Of a stretch of DNA of 64,000 nt, positions 46,872 to 58,600 are shown one piece after another. The stretch is from positions 5,854,698-5,918,697 of the forward strand of contig KL647290.1 in NCBI GenBank assembly GCA_000727475.1, given 5' to 3'. The position numbers were made by a program, and so were the translations under genes. Position 1 is the first letter of the stretch, and every line of letters begins with the position of its first letter. The notes under the pieces were generated by a model. That model saw only the letters and a program-made list of their open reading frames with translations. It did no database searches and had not been told where the DNA came from. The stretch comes from Sarcocystis neurona. Taxonomy: Eukaryota; Apicomplexa; Conoidasida; Eucoccidiorida; Sarcocystidae.

Positions 46872-49429
46872 CGAAGCCATCAACCCCCCCGAATCTGCTC
46901 CTCGTCTGACCCTCGCAGCACCCAACTGACCTGCAGGTGAGCTCCACTAACCAGACTCTTGCAATCCTGCTGATCCTGTAGCATTGCCAGTTGGTACTGC
47001 TATGTCAGTGTGCTGCGATCCGGATTAACTCTGCTGAGGCGAGACGAGAAATCACATTATACCTCTAGCACCAACGCAGGATACACAAAACGTGTTTGCT
47101 TGTGGAGTGCAACAAAGCGACTTCGGCTTCTTATGTGTCTTGCACCCCCTGTTCTCGATGGCTCGTGGTAACTTGTAGCTAGCGTCCTGGCGTTCTGTTT
47201 TGCGACGGACACCCTGAAGTGACGAAAACAAAAACAACGCGAAATGGCTCTAGATCCCTCTCACCGCGACCCTTCTGCAGAAAAGTGAAGTCAGCGTTGT
47301 ACAGCCTGCTACGCCAGTTCAATTTGGGGGCGCGTCACCTGTCAGATCATAGAAGTGCTGTACCTGATTAAAGTTACTTCCAGACTCAACGTGGTTCTAC
47401 TTGATATCCAGCAATGTCCTTGTACATTGCTCTACTCTCCTCACAAGTAGCACTTCCTGCACCCCCAGGTCCTAAGCAAGGAATGCCACACTTTTGGCGA
47501 CACAGTGTGGTTTCCTGACTACGTCGCCCTCTACGAGTCCCTCGGCTGGCTGCGTAGTATTACCCTTTAGACTGCGCAGGCGTTGTACGAGAAGGTGTCA
47601 AGAAGTATCCAAAACAAGACTCGACGCGATCCTCCAACAGCACATCAAGCAGGGGAACACTGAACGTGCGAACTGGTTCGTCACTATCTCCGTCACGGAG
47701 CGATCAATCCCAGCTGTAATCTACGCTGTTGGGGTTACAGCGCCTCCGTGCGCGCGTGCACGCTGTGTCGTTAAATGCCCTTAAAGGGAAAAGCTGATCA
47801 GTTGTGTAGGCAGCTAACTTCTCTTGTTAAAGGACGCTCAGCGCAGCAGAAGGCACGGGAAGACAAAGGACAGACTCACGTTCTTGAGCTGAGCCATTGT
47901 GCGTACTTCGAACTCCTATTCCTATCCAGTGGGCCACGTGCCCCACTGTGTATACAGAATGTTCTGCAGAGTGGATTTGCTGAACATCGTGTGTTCTGCA
48001 GAGTGGATTTGCTGAACATGTTGCAACGCTGAGTTTGCCGTGAAACCCAGAGAATCACTTCCAGTCTCTTGCACTAGGCGAGACAGGCGCTGTCGTGGCC
48101 TCGATCGTGCATCAGACTCGCAGATATCTGAATGACAGGGACAGTGTGAAATGGGCTCGTTCCCGTTAAGCCGTAGCCTGGACAACAGCGGAATTCTTTT
48201 TTCAACGAAACGTATCCACGTACGAAGGTAACTGAACCTGTGGAGTGTGTAACTGCAGTGCTGCTTTTCCCGTAGGAAACTCGCGAGTGGAGACGAACAG
48301 ACGATATGACTACAGACAACGTCTCATGCCGCAACATCGGGTTCAAAATTCCTCTCACATGCCAGAGAGGAAAGGCGTTCTCGCGTGCTGACCTGCAGAG
48401 CTCAAATGCGCCTGTGTGTCCGAGAATGAACTGCTTCCCGCACGGCTCCTTCCTAGTGACTCAGCAATGAATGACGCAACTGCGTCTGGAGTCCTCCTCG
48501 CGCACTCCAAACGGGAGCAACAATGATAAGTCACCTTGTAGGTCAGTCAAATGTCATCCCCTTCGAGAAATAGACACCGCACATCGTATCGTTTAGAGGA
48601 CAATCACTGAAGAGAGAAGTATCTTTCTCAACTCCCGTTGAACCAGAAATCCCATAGGGGAAATAGTATCAATGCTCTCGAGAACGAACTGGATTCCCCC
48701 TATGCGGATCCACCCCTTCCGTAACCCTTCAATTGTAACGAAGCCGCGTGATTCCGTTTGTCTGTAGCCAATTTCCTATCTTTCCTACCTGTACGAAGAG
48801 GGTATGCAGGAGTTTGCAGATCGGTTTGTCATCTGCCCTCGCTTGTAGCAGCCTTTGCCCTCATAGATCGGTCTGTCTCATCTCCTGTAAGTGTGCCAAT
48901 GTGGCGTAGACTATCTGTAGATGGAGGAAGGACTCTCTAGTATTCTGCCGCACATGCCATGTAGAAGGCGACCCTTGCAGGGGATACGAGGTCGTTGTAC
49001 CAGCGTGCACTTGCTGTTTCAACCTGCGTGAGTAGGTTACTTGCGTCTACTGATATGAAAGTACGGAGTGGCACCCAGACACATGTGATTTTCTAGCACG
49101 GTTACAGGTTAAAGCCACTATGTTGAATGTTACCGAGTCCTCACTGTGGCCGCCGCTGTACGTCTCGCAACTCCTGTTATGCCATCTCTCTAACAGTATG
49201 CTCCTATCAGTGAGTACAGCCGCAGTCGAACGCGGCGTCGACTTCACCGTGATTCTGACTCTCCAGGTCCCCGTAGACACGTCGCTCACAGAACAGTGGT
49301 GTTGAATAACATCAGGGAGGGGTACTGACCAGAACAGCTACAATGAAGACCCAGCCGGCGGTCATCCACGGATGTTCAGAATCGCATTTCTGCACTCTAA
49401 AGTATGTGCGTGTTACCTTGCACTACTGT
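46872..49429. repeat. Spacer module between family gene E and MAK21 copy 3
   Basis: The spacer is collinear with 32.6-35.4 kb over most of its length, including ACCAGAAATCCCATA at about 48645 and GGCGACCCTTGCAGGGGATA at about 48969. No gene is supported. Confidence 0.65.
47961..48024. repeat. Two-copy tandem repeat, period 32 bp
   Basis: GTTCTGCAGAGTGGATTTGC begins at 47961 and 47993. The counterpart at about 33950 has one copy (TTCTACAGAGTGGGTTTGGT). Confidence 0.92.
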
Positions 49430-49920
49430 GTTCTGCTTTCAGCGAACTTCCTGGCCCTCAGCAGGCAGGATCCTCCTGCTGCAGGCGCCAGCTTATATTC
49501 CGTTCCTGCGCGTGTTTCAACGCGCTTTCTTCATTGTTGCCTCCTCTTCTCTTCCTTTTCACACCCGATTTAGCATGCACTTTGACGCTGGCCTGATCTC
49601 GGCGCCGCCCTCCCCTTGACGCCATCGCCTGCACGAAGACCACGAAAGAGCTTCTTTTTCTCCTGCATCCTGTAGTGTCAGTTACTGTTCTTCATCCAGT
49701 GCTCTTCCACGGGCTTGGCGTCAGATGTACGTACACCCGAACCATCTTTGTCATCGTCAATTCTTGCCATCATCTTCTCTCTCTTCATCACCCTCGTCGT
49801 CTGACTTATATCTGAAGACGACGTCGTCGAGAGAAATTGCTCCACCTGCAACGCAAAAGAGCATGCCCCGGCGGGCACAGGTGTTCCGTGACAGGCTCGT
49901 TTCGTGAGAGGAACCTTGCG
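49430..49920 (-). pseudogene. MAK21 3'-end pseudogene copy 3, truncated
   Basis: The last-exon copy (about 49700-49440) matches copy 2 closely (plus-strand GACGCCATCGCCTGCACGAA) and reads GTEYKLAPAAGGSCLL against HGTERGAGGSSFVSAEG in the real gene. The adjoining block to about 49900, including CATCGTCAATTCTTGCCATC, matches copy 2 at 35752. Homology ends at about 49.92-49.95 kb, where family-gene sequence begins. Confidence 0.7.
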
Positions 49921-49964
49921 TCCTGGTGCGTAGCCACGTACATGTATATATGCAGGCGTTTCCA

Positions 49965-50540
49965 CGGGCTGACGAGGATAGCGTACGTGATTCCGCTCCA
50001 CGAGATCTGGACCCCTCCGGTAGGAGACAGATGCCGCGTAGGCGCCAGAAACACCAGAATTGGGAGACACCCCGGAGGTGGCCGCGGCTCCGAAGGTGCC
50101 AGAGGCCCTACAGGCGGTACAGGCGCCAGAGATGGCAGAGATGCCAGAGCTGGTAGTGCCACCACATTACCTGGAAATGGGATATGTGATACAATTGCAC
50201 TGGGCGTTCACGCCCACTTGGGTAGGGCTGTGTGGCCCAACGAGGTTACCACTTGGACAATTCTGGCGATCGGCAGTTTCTAACGGCGAGTGCTGCACGC
50301 GACATTTGGACAGGACTGTCGGCGATGGATGGGCAAAGAGGCTGGGCTTGGACTTTTGGGCATTATTATCATCGCTGGTTTACTTGCGTGGTTGTTAGAA
50401 TCCCGACAGGACACAGAGAATAGTTCGTTCCACCAAAGATCTTGTTCTAACTCCTACAGTAGCCCATTTCAGAGCGCTTCCACCTGCAATCACCCTATTG
50501 CCACAAGCGACATTGTGACGCAGCTCGTAAGCACTTAACA
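49965..50540 (+). pseudogene. Family copy F, 3' fragment only
   Basis: The copy begins abruptly with GACGAGGATAGCGTACGTGA, which aligns to the middle of gene B at about 29118 (GACGAGAACGGCGTACGTGA). The Pro/Glu repeat (PEALQAVQAPEMAEMPEL), a PPGVPNGEC-like block (SAVSNGECCTRHLDR) and the anchor (LLGIIIIAGLLAWLLESRQD) follow in three frames. The anchor frame lacks the usual stop and runs to 50538. The signal peptide and basic and Ser-rich regions are absent. Confidence 0.72.
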
Positions 50541-51984
50541 AGCTTTTACATTCCTGCTGATCTCTGACTAGCGCCATGTGCAATGCAGGCGCAAAAAGAC
50601 TAGGATAGTTCCTACACCAATAGACAAGGGTTTGAAACTGTCTAACCAAGAGGCACCACCGCTCGACATGTCATGCTGATTTGTCTGTGGGTGGCAACAG
50701 AACGAATCCCGCAATCACATGCGTAGCCCTCTCTCTGCATGACGCGTGTATACACTTGTTATCTGGTGTCCTGAAGCGTTCTCTCCCTGCCTTCAGCTTG
50801 CCTGATATGCCCGAAGTGGTTCTGCAACGCACACGCTGGTGTGACGCCGACAACAACAAAGCGTACGAGTTTCTACCTGCGCATGCTGATCCGCGCCACG
50901 ATTGCGCGGCGGTCAAGGAGGAGCTGCACACACAGAAATGAAAAGCAGACGTCTTTACCTCCAGCACCCGACGCCACCGAAGCAAACAGTCGTCCAGCGT
51001 GAAGGTGTATCTTGTGTAGGACCGTGGACGTCGCGCGGTCGCACAGATCACCATCAATCCTGCAGTTTGATCTGTTGTGCCTGGCGTGTCGACCAACACA
51101 CACAACACATTGAGTCCCAGAGGACTGAAGGCAAGCAGATTCTCTAGAATTCTAACACAATTTTGTGTCGGGATGTGTGCAGACAGGTACAGGCAACGAG
51201 AACTAAGCCACTTATTTTCCCCACAAACGCAGTTTTGTCAAGTGCTACGCTTTAACGGGTACGCGTGGTTCCGTGCTCCTTGCACGACCCACACACTCGG
51301 CACGTCTGTGTTTTTATGATGAAAACTGCTGTCACTGACTTCCCTGTGAGCAGTGTCTCACCGGTGAGAGGGAAGGCAACAGCTCCGGGCACGAGCCACT
51401 CCTCAAACGCCCTTGTTGTCTTTCTTCCGTGCCAGTGCTCTTCAGGCATGACGTTCGCCGTACGTCCAGATAAATATCGGCTATTCCTTCTCTGTCGACG
51501 TCGCACCAGCCACTGAGCGAGTGTGGAAAGCGACACTAGGCATGCAATTTGGATGGCAGTTTTTGCTCCACAGTCCAGGAGGTCCTGGCGTGTTATAAGT
51601 CTGGTTAGCTGCGGGAAGGCCTTCACCGCTGCTTTGCGGCGTCGCACGCATTCAGCTTGAGTCGCGCGCGTGCCATTTATTGGTTCCAAAGATTTACACA
51701 GATTTTGCACCGTGTGCGCCTGTCTGTATCCACGCATGCGCCTGCGTGGACGAAGGATACTATTGATAACATTGGCAGCCAGTAAATGTATATATCAAGG
51801 CTACCAGAAAGGATCGTGGGGGTTTCACTGTGGCGAGGCCCAGGCTTGATCAAGTCCGGCGCCGCTTAACGAGTGTTCTGCTGAAATCGAAATGGGCGAA
51901 AGATTGAAGTGTCAGACGTTGTGGCAGCGGTGCCCAATGTTGTTGGTGGTTCAGGAATCAGCCCTCGAGTACTCCATCGTGCCC
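50541..51984. repeat. 5' flanking module of family copy G
   Basis: The module is homologous to 29.6-31.2 and 44.0-45.4 kb (GCCCGAAGTGGTTCTGCAAC at about 50810; CGTCCAGCGTGAAGGTGTAT at about 50992). The minus frame 51108-50671 is open for 145 codons and includes the conserved YTFTL...RCRTTSG reading described in findings. Confidence 0.62.
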
Positions 51985-53082
51985 CTACCACCAATCTAGT
52001 GTTGTGGAATACTCCTGCGGACTGAATTGTCGACCCTGGCCGCGTTGCGTCGTAGCGGACGAAGGATTCACGGACGTTTTTTACGCTGGCACTGCCGAAC
52101 GCAATTCAGGCAAGTGGAGGGAATTCTACCCTTACGCAGTTTGTGCTATGCACTGCACACCGTGTCGGTGGGGAAGTGGATGACGGCCGGATTCACTGTA
52201 CCTCTCGGATGTGGACTTGTGAAGAATAAGAATGCGCCTCTGCGGCCCAGAGGCAGGGCAGCACATTTGAATGCAGCTGGAATGAGCCGTAGCCAGCCTT
52301 CCCAGGGCGACTTGCTGTAGAGGGGCCTGGAGAGGTGAATCTGGATATAGAGACGAGTTCCATTAGCTCGGCTTCGTCGTCAAGTTCCAAGAATTAATCT
52401 CTTTACATCCGCACATCATGCGGATCAGCGAGTCACGGTTCTGGCTTCTCCTTGCTCATCCTTGCGCCCAACTCCCTGCATGTCCTACAGTTCATCAAAT
52501 AGTGACCCCGAAAGCGTGGTCGCTTTCCGATTAGTGTATCTGTGCAGAGCAGTTCGACTTATCTCAGAAGTCTGGCAGTCCGCTACGGGCCTCTCGACTC
52601 CCTGTCCGGGTTGTCGCGGCCCATACTCTGCAGTGAACCCCCCTTCTTGAGTAACTGGATTTACCAGGTGTGCCTATAATGACGGACGTGTTTTCTCTCC
52701 ACGTGGTGTAGTGTTGTTTGCCCTAGAGGCGCGAGAGGTGAGAGACGCAGCAGGGAGGCCAGAGGTTGCAGATGCCCCAGCGTTCGCAGGTGGTACAGAA
52801 GGAGGAGCGCCTCCACAACAGGTGAGAGAGTCTCCGGAGGTGAGAGAGGCGCCAGAGGTTGCAGAGCCGCCAGAAGAAGCAGAACTGGCCTGCGTGGTAC
52901 AGCCACCACGCAGAGTCACGTTTGGCGCTTCTACCCGTATCAGGTCAATTGCCACCTCACAAATTCTGACAGCGGGGTATTTCCTCGCCGCGACTGCACT
53001 ACGCGACTGGAGCGCGATTTTGAAAAGGACGCCAGGGTATGCGGCTACCGTGGTTGTCCGTTGTGTTGCATTGAGGAATTAG
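51985..53082 (+). pseudogene. Family copy G, degenerate with internal deletion
   Basis: The start codon is lost (TAGTGTTGTGGAATACTCCT at about 51998) and a TGA follows in the signal region (GGACTGAATTG). Right after it the copy jumps to the RFWRW region (GCTGGCACTGCCGAACG at about 52087), deleting roughly 270 bases relative to genes B and E. Ser-rich, Pro/Glu repeat (PEVREAPEVAEPPEEAEL, about 52.85 kb) and a weakly hydrophobic C-terminus (YAATVVVRCVALRN) remain, in several frames. Confidence 0.7.
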
Positions 53083-55626
53083 AAGACATCATCTCACTTG
53101 CTATACATTTAGTGGTGCTGTCCGCTGCGACGGCACTAAGAGTGTTGCGTATATTGTCGCGGAGGAAGACTAAGAGACTCCCCCGACCGATTGAACATCC
53201 CGTTTCTTCTAGCCTGGACCTCGAAGCAGCGCCTATCATAGTAAATTCTCCAGCAAGCAACACAGTGCCGCATTTTAGACTGAGCTGCAGATGATCGTCA
53301 CTCATGCTTTTCTGTTCGTGCTGATCTATGGCCGGTGCCTTTTGCAAATTGGACGCAAAATCGCTTGCGTCGTTCATACTCCACTTGACTCCGGACGGAA
53401 GTTGCCTCCTTTCGGTGACAACTTAGCTTGTGTGCTGAGTGCTACGGCGTGATTTTGGATTTCGTACGTCTTGCGCTCCCATTGCTGGCGTCCTGGGCCA
53501 TTTGTTTCTGCTCATACACAGACAGATATGTACGAAGTGATTTTGCACCGGAAATGTTGAAGCGACATCAACAAAAACGCCTGTTCACTGTTCGACATGC
53601 TTCCCGACGCGAGCGTCTACGCGTATCCCTTGAAACAAGCCTCATGAAGCCTCTCACGCCAGTCAAGTCTCGTGGCGTGGTTCGTGTCGGTCCGTAGAAG
53701 GGTTTCACATCGTGCGAGTTTTCTGTACATTGAGTGTAGCATTACTTGCTGTGCAGAAGCCCGACATTTTCCTGATATAAAAAGCAGTTTTTCCACATTC
53801 AGAGTCAACTGCATCCGCCAGATCGAAGGCAACGACATCGGTGATCTAGGCCTGACGAATAGAGTTTCTTGGCTTTATCGCCGGCTTCGAGATCTTGGCC
53901 AGCTGTGCAATTCTGGCTGTAAGTGCACGTCGGTTGTGCGAGAAGGTGTAAGTGATGAAAGGGGGATTTGAAACGAACCTCCGAGACGCCATCGAGCAGG
54001 AAAACCTCAAAGATGCAAATATGCTTTTTACTGCAGCTGTCTTGTAGTGATCGTTCCCAGCTATAACCTAAGCCACTGCGGTAACAGCGTGTTCATACTC
54101 GTGCGCACGCTGTGTCTGTGTGTGTGGTAGCTATAGTTACTTGACTACTGCCTGGTTATCTGGCGCTGCGCTTTCCTAGTAACGCATGCGCGTCCGACTA
54201 CACCGCGGTAGAGGGAAAGGACGGTCAAAGAACGGGGTTACGTTCTTGTGCTCTGCGGCTGTAAGTCCATCAAACGCCTGTGTCTCACCAGCGTGCGACA
54301 CGCGGTACCTTGCACGTTGGAAAATTTGACTTGTTTCGCTGAACATTTTGTAAACCTGATTTCTGCGTCTGAATAGTAAAGAGGCCATTTCACAGCCTCT
54401 CACCGGGAGGCAGGCGCTGTCGTAACTTGGATCACTCGACTGGCTAATCCCGTGGGCCTCTCTCTTGCTCCTCTGGACGGCTCCCCTCCGCCACTTCGGC
54501 TCCCAAATTTGAAGGTAGTTGAACCTGTGTCTGGCGTATTCAGCTGCACATGCAGAATGCTAGCGCTTCAGGACGCTAATCATGCGCAGACGGGAACACA
54601 CGACTCAACTGAGAGAGTTGAGTCTCCTGCAGCGCAGGTCTTTACGAGCGCGTGACGAATGCTTCGCGAACATTTAGGTCTTCCTATTTGGGGATGCCGG
54701 TAGTGTTCCTGTACAGGTTGCCTTCAGAGGTTAAGCGAGGCTGAATCGCTGCACCGCAAAACTCTGCCGTAGCAATTAAGCGAGCGACAACACCGCTGCT
54801 ACTTCCGTGGCTGCAACGTAATCAACTCACCATGTCTGTAAGTCAAATATTCTCCCTTTTGGGAACTTTACAGTCGACGGTGTCTCCTGGTGGCAACGAA
54901 CATGTCGCTTTGGGGACTGCATATGAGAAGTCTGGCTGACAACATCTCAGCCGTGTTGAGACCGAAAAGATTGAACTTATTACCGTTCTTTTCTTCTGTC
55001 AGCCCGCCGATCTAAGAGCATTCGCATGATACGACTCGACTGTCCATCTTTCTCTCTTTAAAAGGGGCCAAGTTGGTCGCCATCGGTCCTGGCTGGCGTC
55101 AACTTTTGCCCGCACTTCATACGCCGAACTAACTCGTCTCCTACAAGTGTAACAACTGATTTGTGCAACCGCTACTTTAGGTACGAGTTCGTGAAGCTCG
55201 CGTGTATTTGATACTTCAGCCCTGACGACCAGGTTGCTTGCGTCCACGGAGACGAGACTACGGAATGCAGCTGGAGACAAATGCTTGGCCGGAACTATAT
55301 GCGGTCAAATCCACAAAAGTAAATGTTTTGAACTCGGCTGTACCAACGCCGTCGTAGCTCCTGGTCTGCTACCTCCACAGCAAAAATCATCGTTAGCGAC
55401 TATAGCCGCACTCGGGGTCGTGTTGAAGCTACTATTCCATTCGAGAGGTAATAAATCCCTCACGTCTCTGTGTGCATTTCGTACGCGAAACAATACGTGA
55501 TACGGAACACCAGCCGTAGATACTGACCGAGAAAACTTCTAAGAAGACGGAAGCGGTGATCCTACGTACGCCTACAGAGCCACAACTGCGCTTACACGTG
55601 TATGCTTTTGCACCAGCAAACACACA
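53083..55626. other. 3' flank of MAK21, probable source of the array spacer
   Basis: The flank is weakly collinear with the spacers at 32.6-35.4 and 46.9-49.4 kb. An example is CAGCCGTAGATACTGACCGA at about 55508, which corresponds to about 20788, 35337 and 49322. No gene is supported. Further 3' exons of MAK21 could lie here, because its relatives usually extend past the last motif I can see, but none was found. Confidence 0.45.
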
Positions 55627-58600
55627 TCAAGCTGTCAGCAACTGTTCAAGTCCCTCAGCAGACACGAAACTGCTGCCGCCTGCACCTCTTTCTGTACCAT
55701 GCATGCGAAGGTGTTGACACAGCTTCTTCAGCTGCTGCTTTCTTTTGCTTTCCTCTGCAGAAACTTTGCCTGCACGGACGTCGGCGCTCCAATCTGCAGG
55801 TCGACGCCGTCGATTGCGCGACGAAGACGAATCGTTTTCTCTCCTTTCTGCAGCCGCTGCTCCACGTGATGCTAGTGTCTTTCTTCTTTTCAAGTGCGTT
55901 CCCCCTGCGATGCGCCTCTCCTTCGCATTGCTGCTGCTCCTCTTTCCGGAACACGACCGTAAATCTGCAGCAGCAAAAAACAGCGGGACTAGCGAAAGCA
56001 AGAGACACATTTGACTACCCAGTGGAAAGGCAAGCTGCTACATCCTCTTACGCAAAAAGTAACAGACGCCACTCAGAGAATACATGGCATATATATATAT
56101 ATATAGCTGCGAATTATCAGAGGGCTTTTCTTCGAAACATCCTTTTACTCAGAAACTAACAGACGCTGTTCACAGTATACATAGCATATATCTCTGTACA
56201 CATATATGTGTATAACGGCTCATACTCACAAAGATTTTCACGACGACACCTGCATGTACACGTACGTCGGTGATAATCTGAAAGTATGTGTCCCCTTCCT
56301 CACCAGTGTAACAACAAGCAAACTCGGTCCGACGGAAAGATTACGCAGCTGCAGGCGTACAGACAATACGATTCCTCAGTACACACATGGACAGGTACGC
56401 AGCCGCCTTCCACACACATACACGCACACGTCAAAGTATACACATACGCATGTACACACGTTCAAATATATATGTATACATATATATATGTAGACACGTG
56501 CGTCCTCCGACGGTTGAGTGGACACAGATCCATATAGAAGTATGAAGATATGTATTTATCTGTGAGAGCTCTGCATGTCTACTTGCTCAAAATGGTGATG
56601 TCTTTGGAGAAATCAGAGACGTCCTGCAGACCCGCATGCCTACACGAATTCATTCAAACGTATCTATCTGCCAGCTTCTACTTATTCAGACATGTCACCT
56701 CCTACAGACATATACATACACCCACCCGTACCTCGCTAATTAAGCGTTCAAAGGGGAAGGTGGCGCAGGATAGCGCTTGGCCGTGTCCGTCCGTCACGTG
56801 TCGACAAATTTATACGCGATACTAAAGAACTACACTACTACAAGCGTACACATATACACTTCCACACACGTCGCTTCTCGGAAAGGACGATCGACGATCT
56901 GTACCTATATGAAACCTGAGACTGCGAAGAAATCCTGCTCGTGTTTTCCCGTATATGTATACACACATATCACGTACACACTGAAGTCTCAACACAAACA
57001 AAAACAGTTGACAAATCTTTCTTCGTGCACAAGCGGCCGTCGTCTGTTCTTGCGGCGTACACAATCTCACTTTCTGGCCAAAAGTACGTCCTTTTTCCCG
57101 TCCTCCTCCCTTCCGTGCTTCTTGACGACTCACCCGTCGGCAAAACTTCCTCTTCTTCATCTCCTTTCCCTTTACTCCCATCTTCACTGTCTTCTCCCAG
57201 CAATTCGTCGTTGTCGTCTTCACTCTCACGCATGAGGTCGTCGACCTCCGACCGATCTTCTTCTTCCTCCTGCTGCTCCGCAGCTTCCTCGCCCTCTGCG
57301 GAACTGTCGGAGTCCGCATCACTACCACCGTCACCTGCTTCCGCTTCTTCGTCTTCAGCGTCTGACTCGCTCCCAAGAAACATCCCCTGCTGCTGCAGAA
57401 GGATTCGGTCCACCTGAGAAATGCACAAGTAATCGCCACGGAAAGCCAACGGATTCCCCCTCGCGCCGCCAAGATCAAAAAAACGACCCCACACACTGGC
57501 AAGTCCATGGACACACGTACGTACGCTTTTGTTTCGAATATGGCTAGCTACGAACGTATCTATTTGCCTCTGCGTACCTATCCATCTGCCTATACATCCA
57601 CATATATATATATATACAGACATATCTCCGTGGGAGTTGTGGTGTGCACCTCATCACGCTGCATAAGGCGTACAAGTAGACAGACCCACATATGTGTACG
57701 CATACGTATGTTCTCAGGCAAAAACAGATGATATATGGACGTACCCACGCCCACCTGCACGTATACACGAGGCTCAAAGTTCGCTATTTTATTATTTGCA
57801 TGTCTGCCGTATCTGCGTACGGATCCACTAGGCCACACACAGCCACACACGCGCACACAGCTACACTTCTGTAAACCTCTATAGAGATTTATACTACGCG
57901 TACACCGATAACGTAGATCAAAAGCAAGAAGTCTGCAACGGGGTACACGCGCGTGGCAGAAATATTCATAGCGTTCGGGACACAAACTTGCACAGAGCCC
58001 GCATACACGTAATATGTGTCACATACATATAGACATATATGGTAGGAAAATGCAAGCTGCCGGGGACGCAGAGCGACGTACGGACACACACGTAGGAGGG
58101 CCGACGCAGCCGCCTCGAGAGACTTTTTCTTCACTGAGGCGACGCGTGGAATCATACGATGAGCGGTCGTTGCCCAGGCACATCGCCAGCGGTCGGACGC
58201 GCCGCCAGAACGCACGTGACGCAGCAAGAAAAGCAGCCGCCTCGCAGCAGCCGCAACACGGCGAGCAGCAGCAGCAAAACTGCAACAGGCGTGACTACGG
58301 CAGCCCGGGAGGCGCCCGTCAGCAATATGCGAACCAACAAACGCAGCAGCAAGTGTGGGAGCAACTGCAGAGCAGCAACAGCAGCACACCAGCAACAGTG
58401 AATCAACAAACGCAACGGCTGGTGTACGGGCGAGAGCAAAGTAGCAACAGCAGCACGGCAGCAAGAGGAACCCCGACGCCCTTGCCGCACGGACTCCAGC
58501 AGCAACACCACCACCGGAGTTGCAGGGACCAGACTAGAAGTCAGATCAGCGCCAGAGCAAGCACGGCACCGGCATCGGCAGGAGAAAGACGGAGCCGCAA

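Noticed and set aside
15800..55626. The repeated blocks as long terminal repeats or transposons
   Set aside because: Blocks carry a host gene fragment with introns and a full membrane-protein gene. There are no transposase or polymerase motifs within them and no target-site duplications, so segmental duplication fits better.
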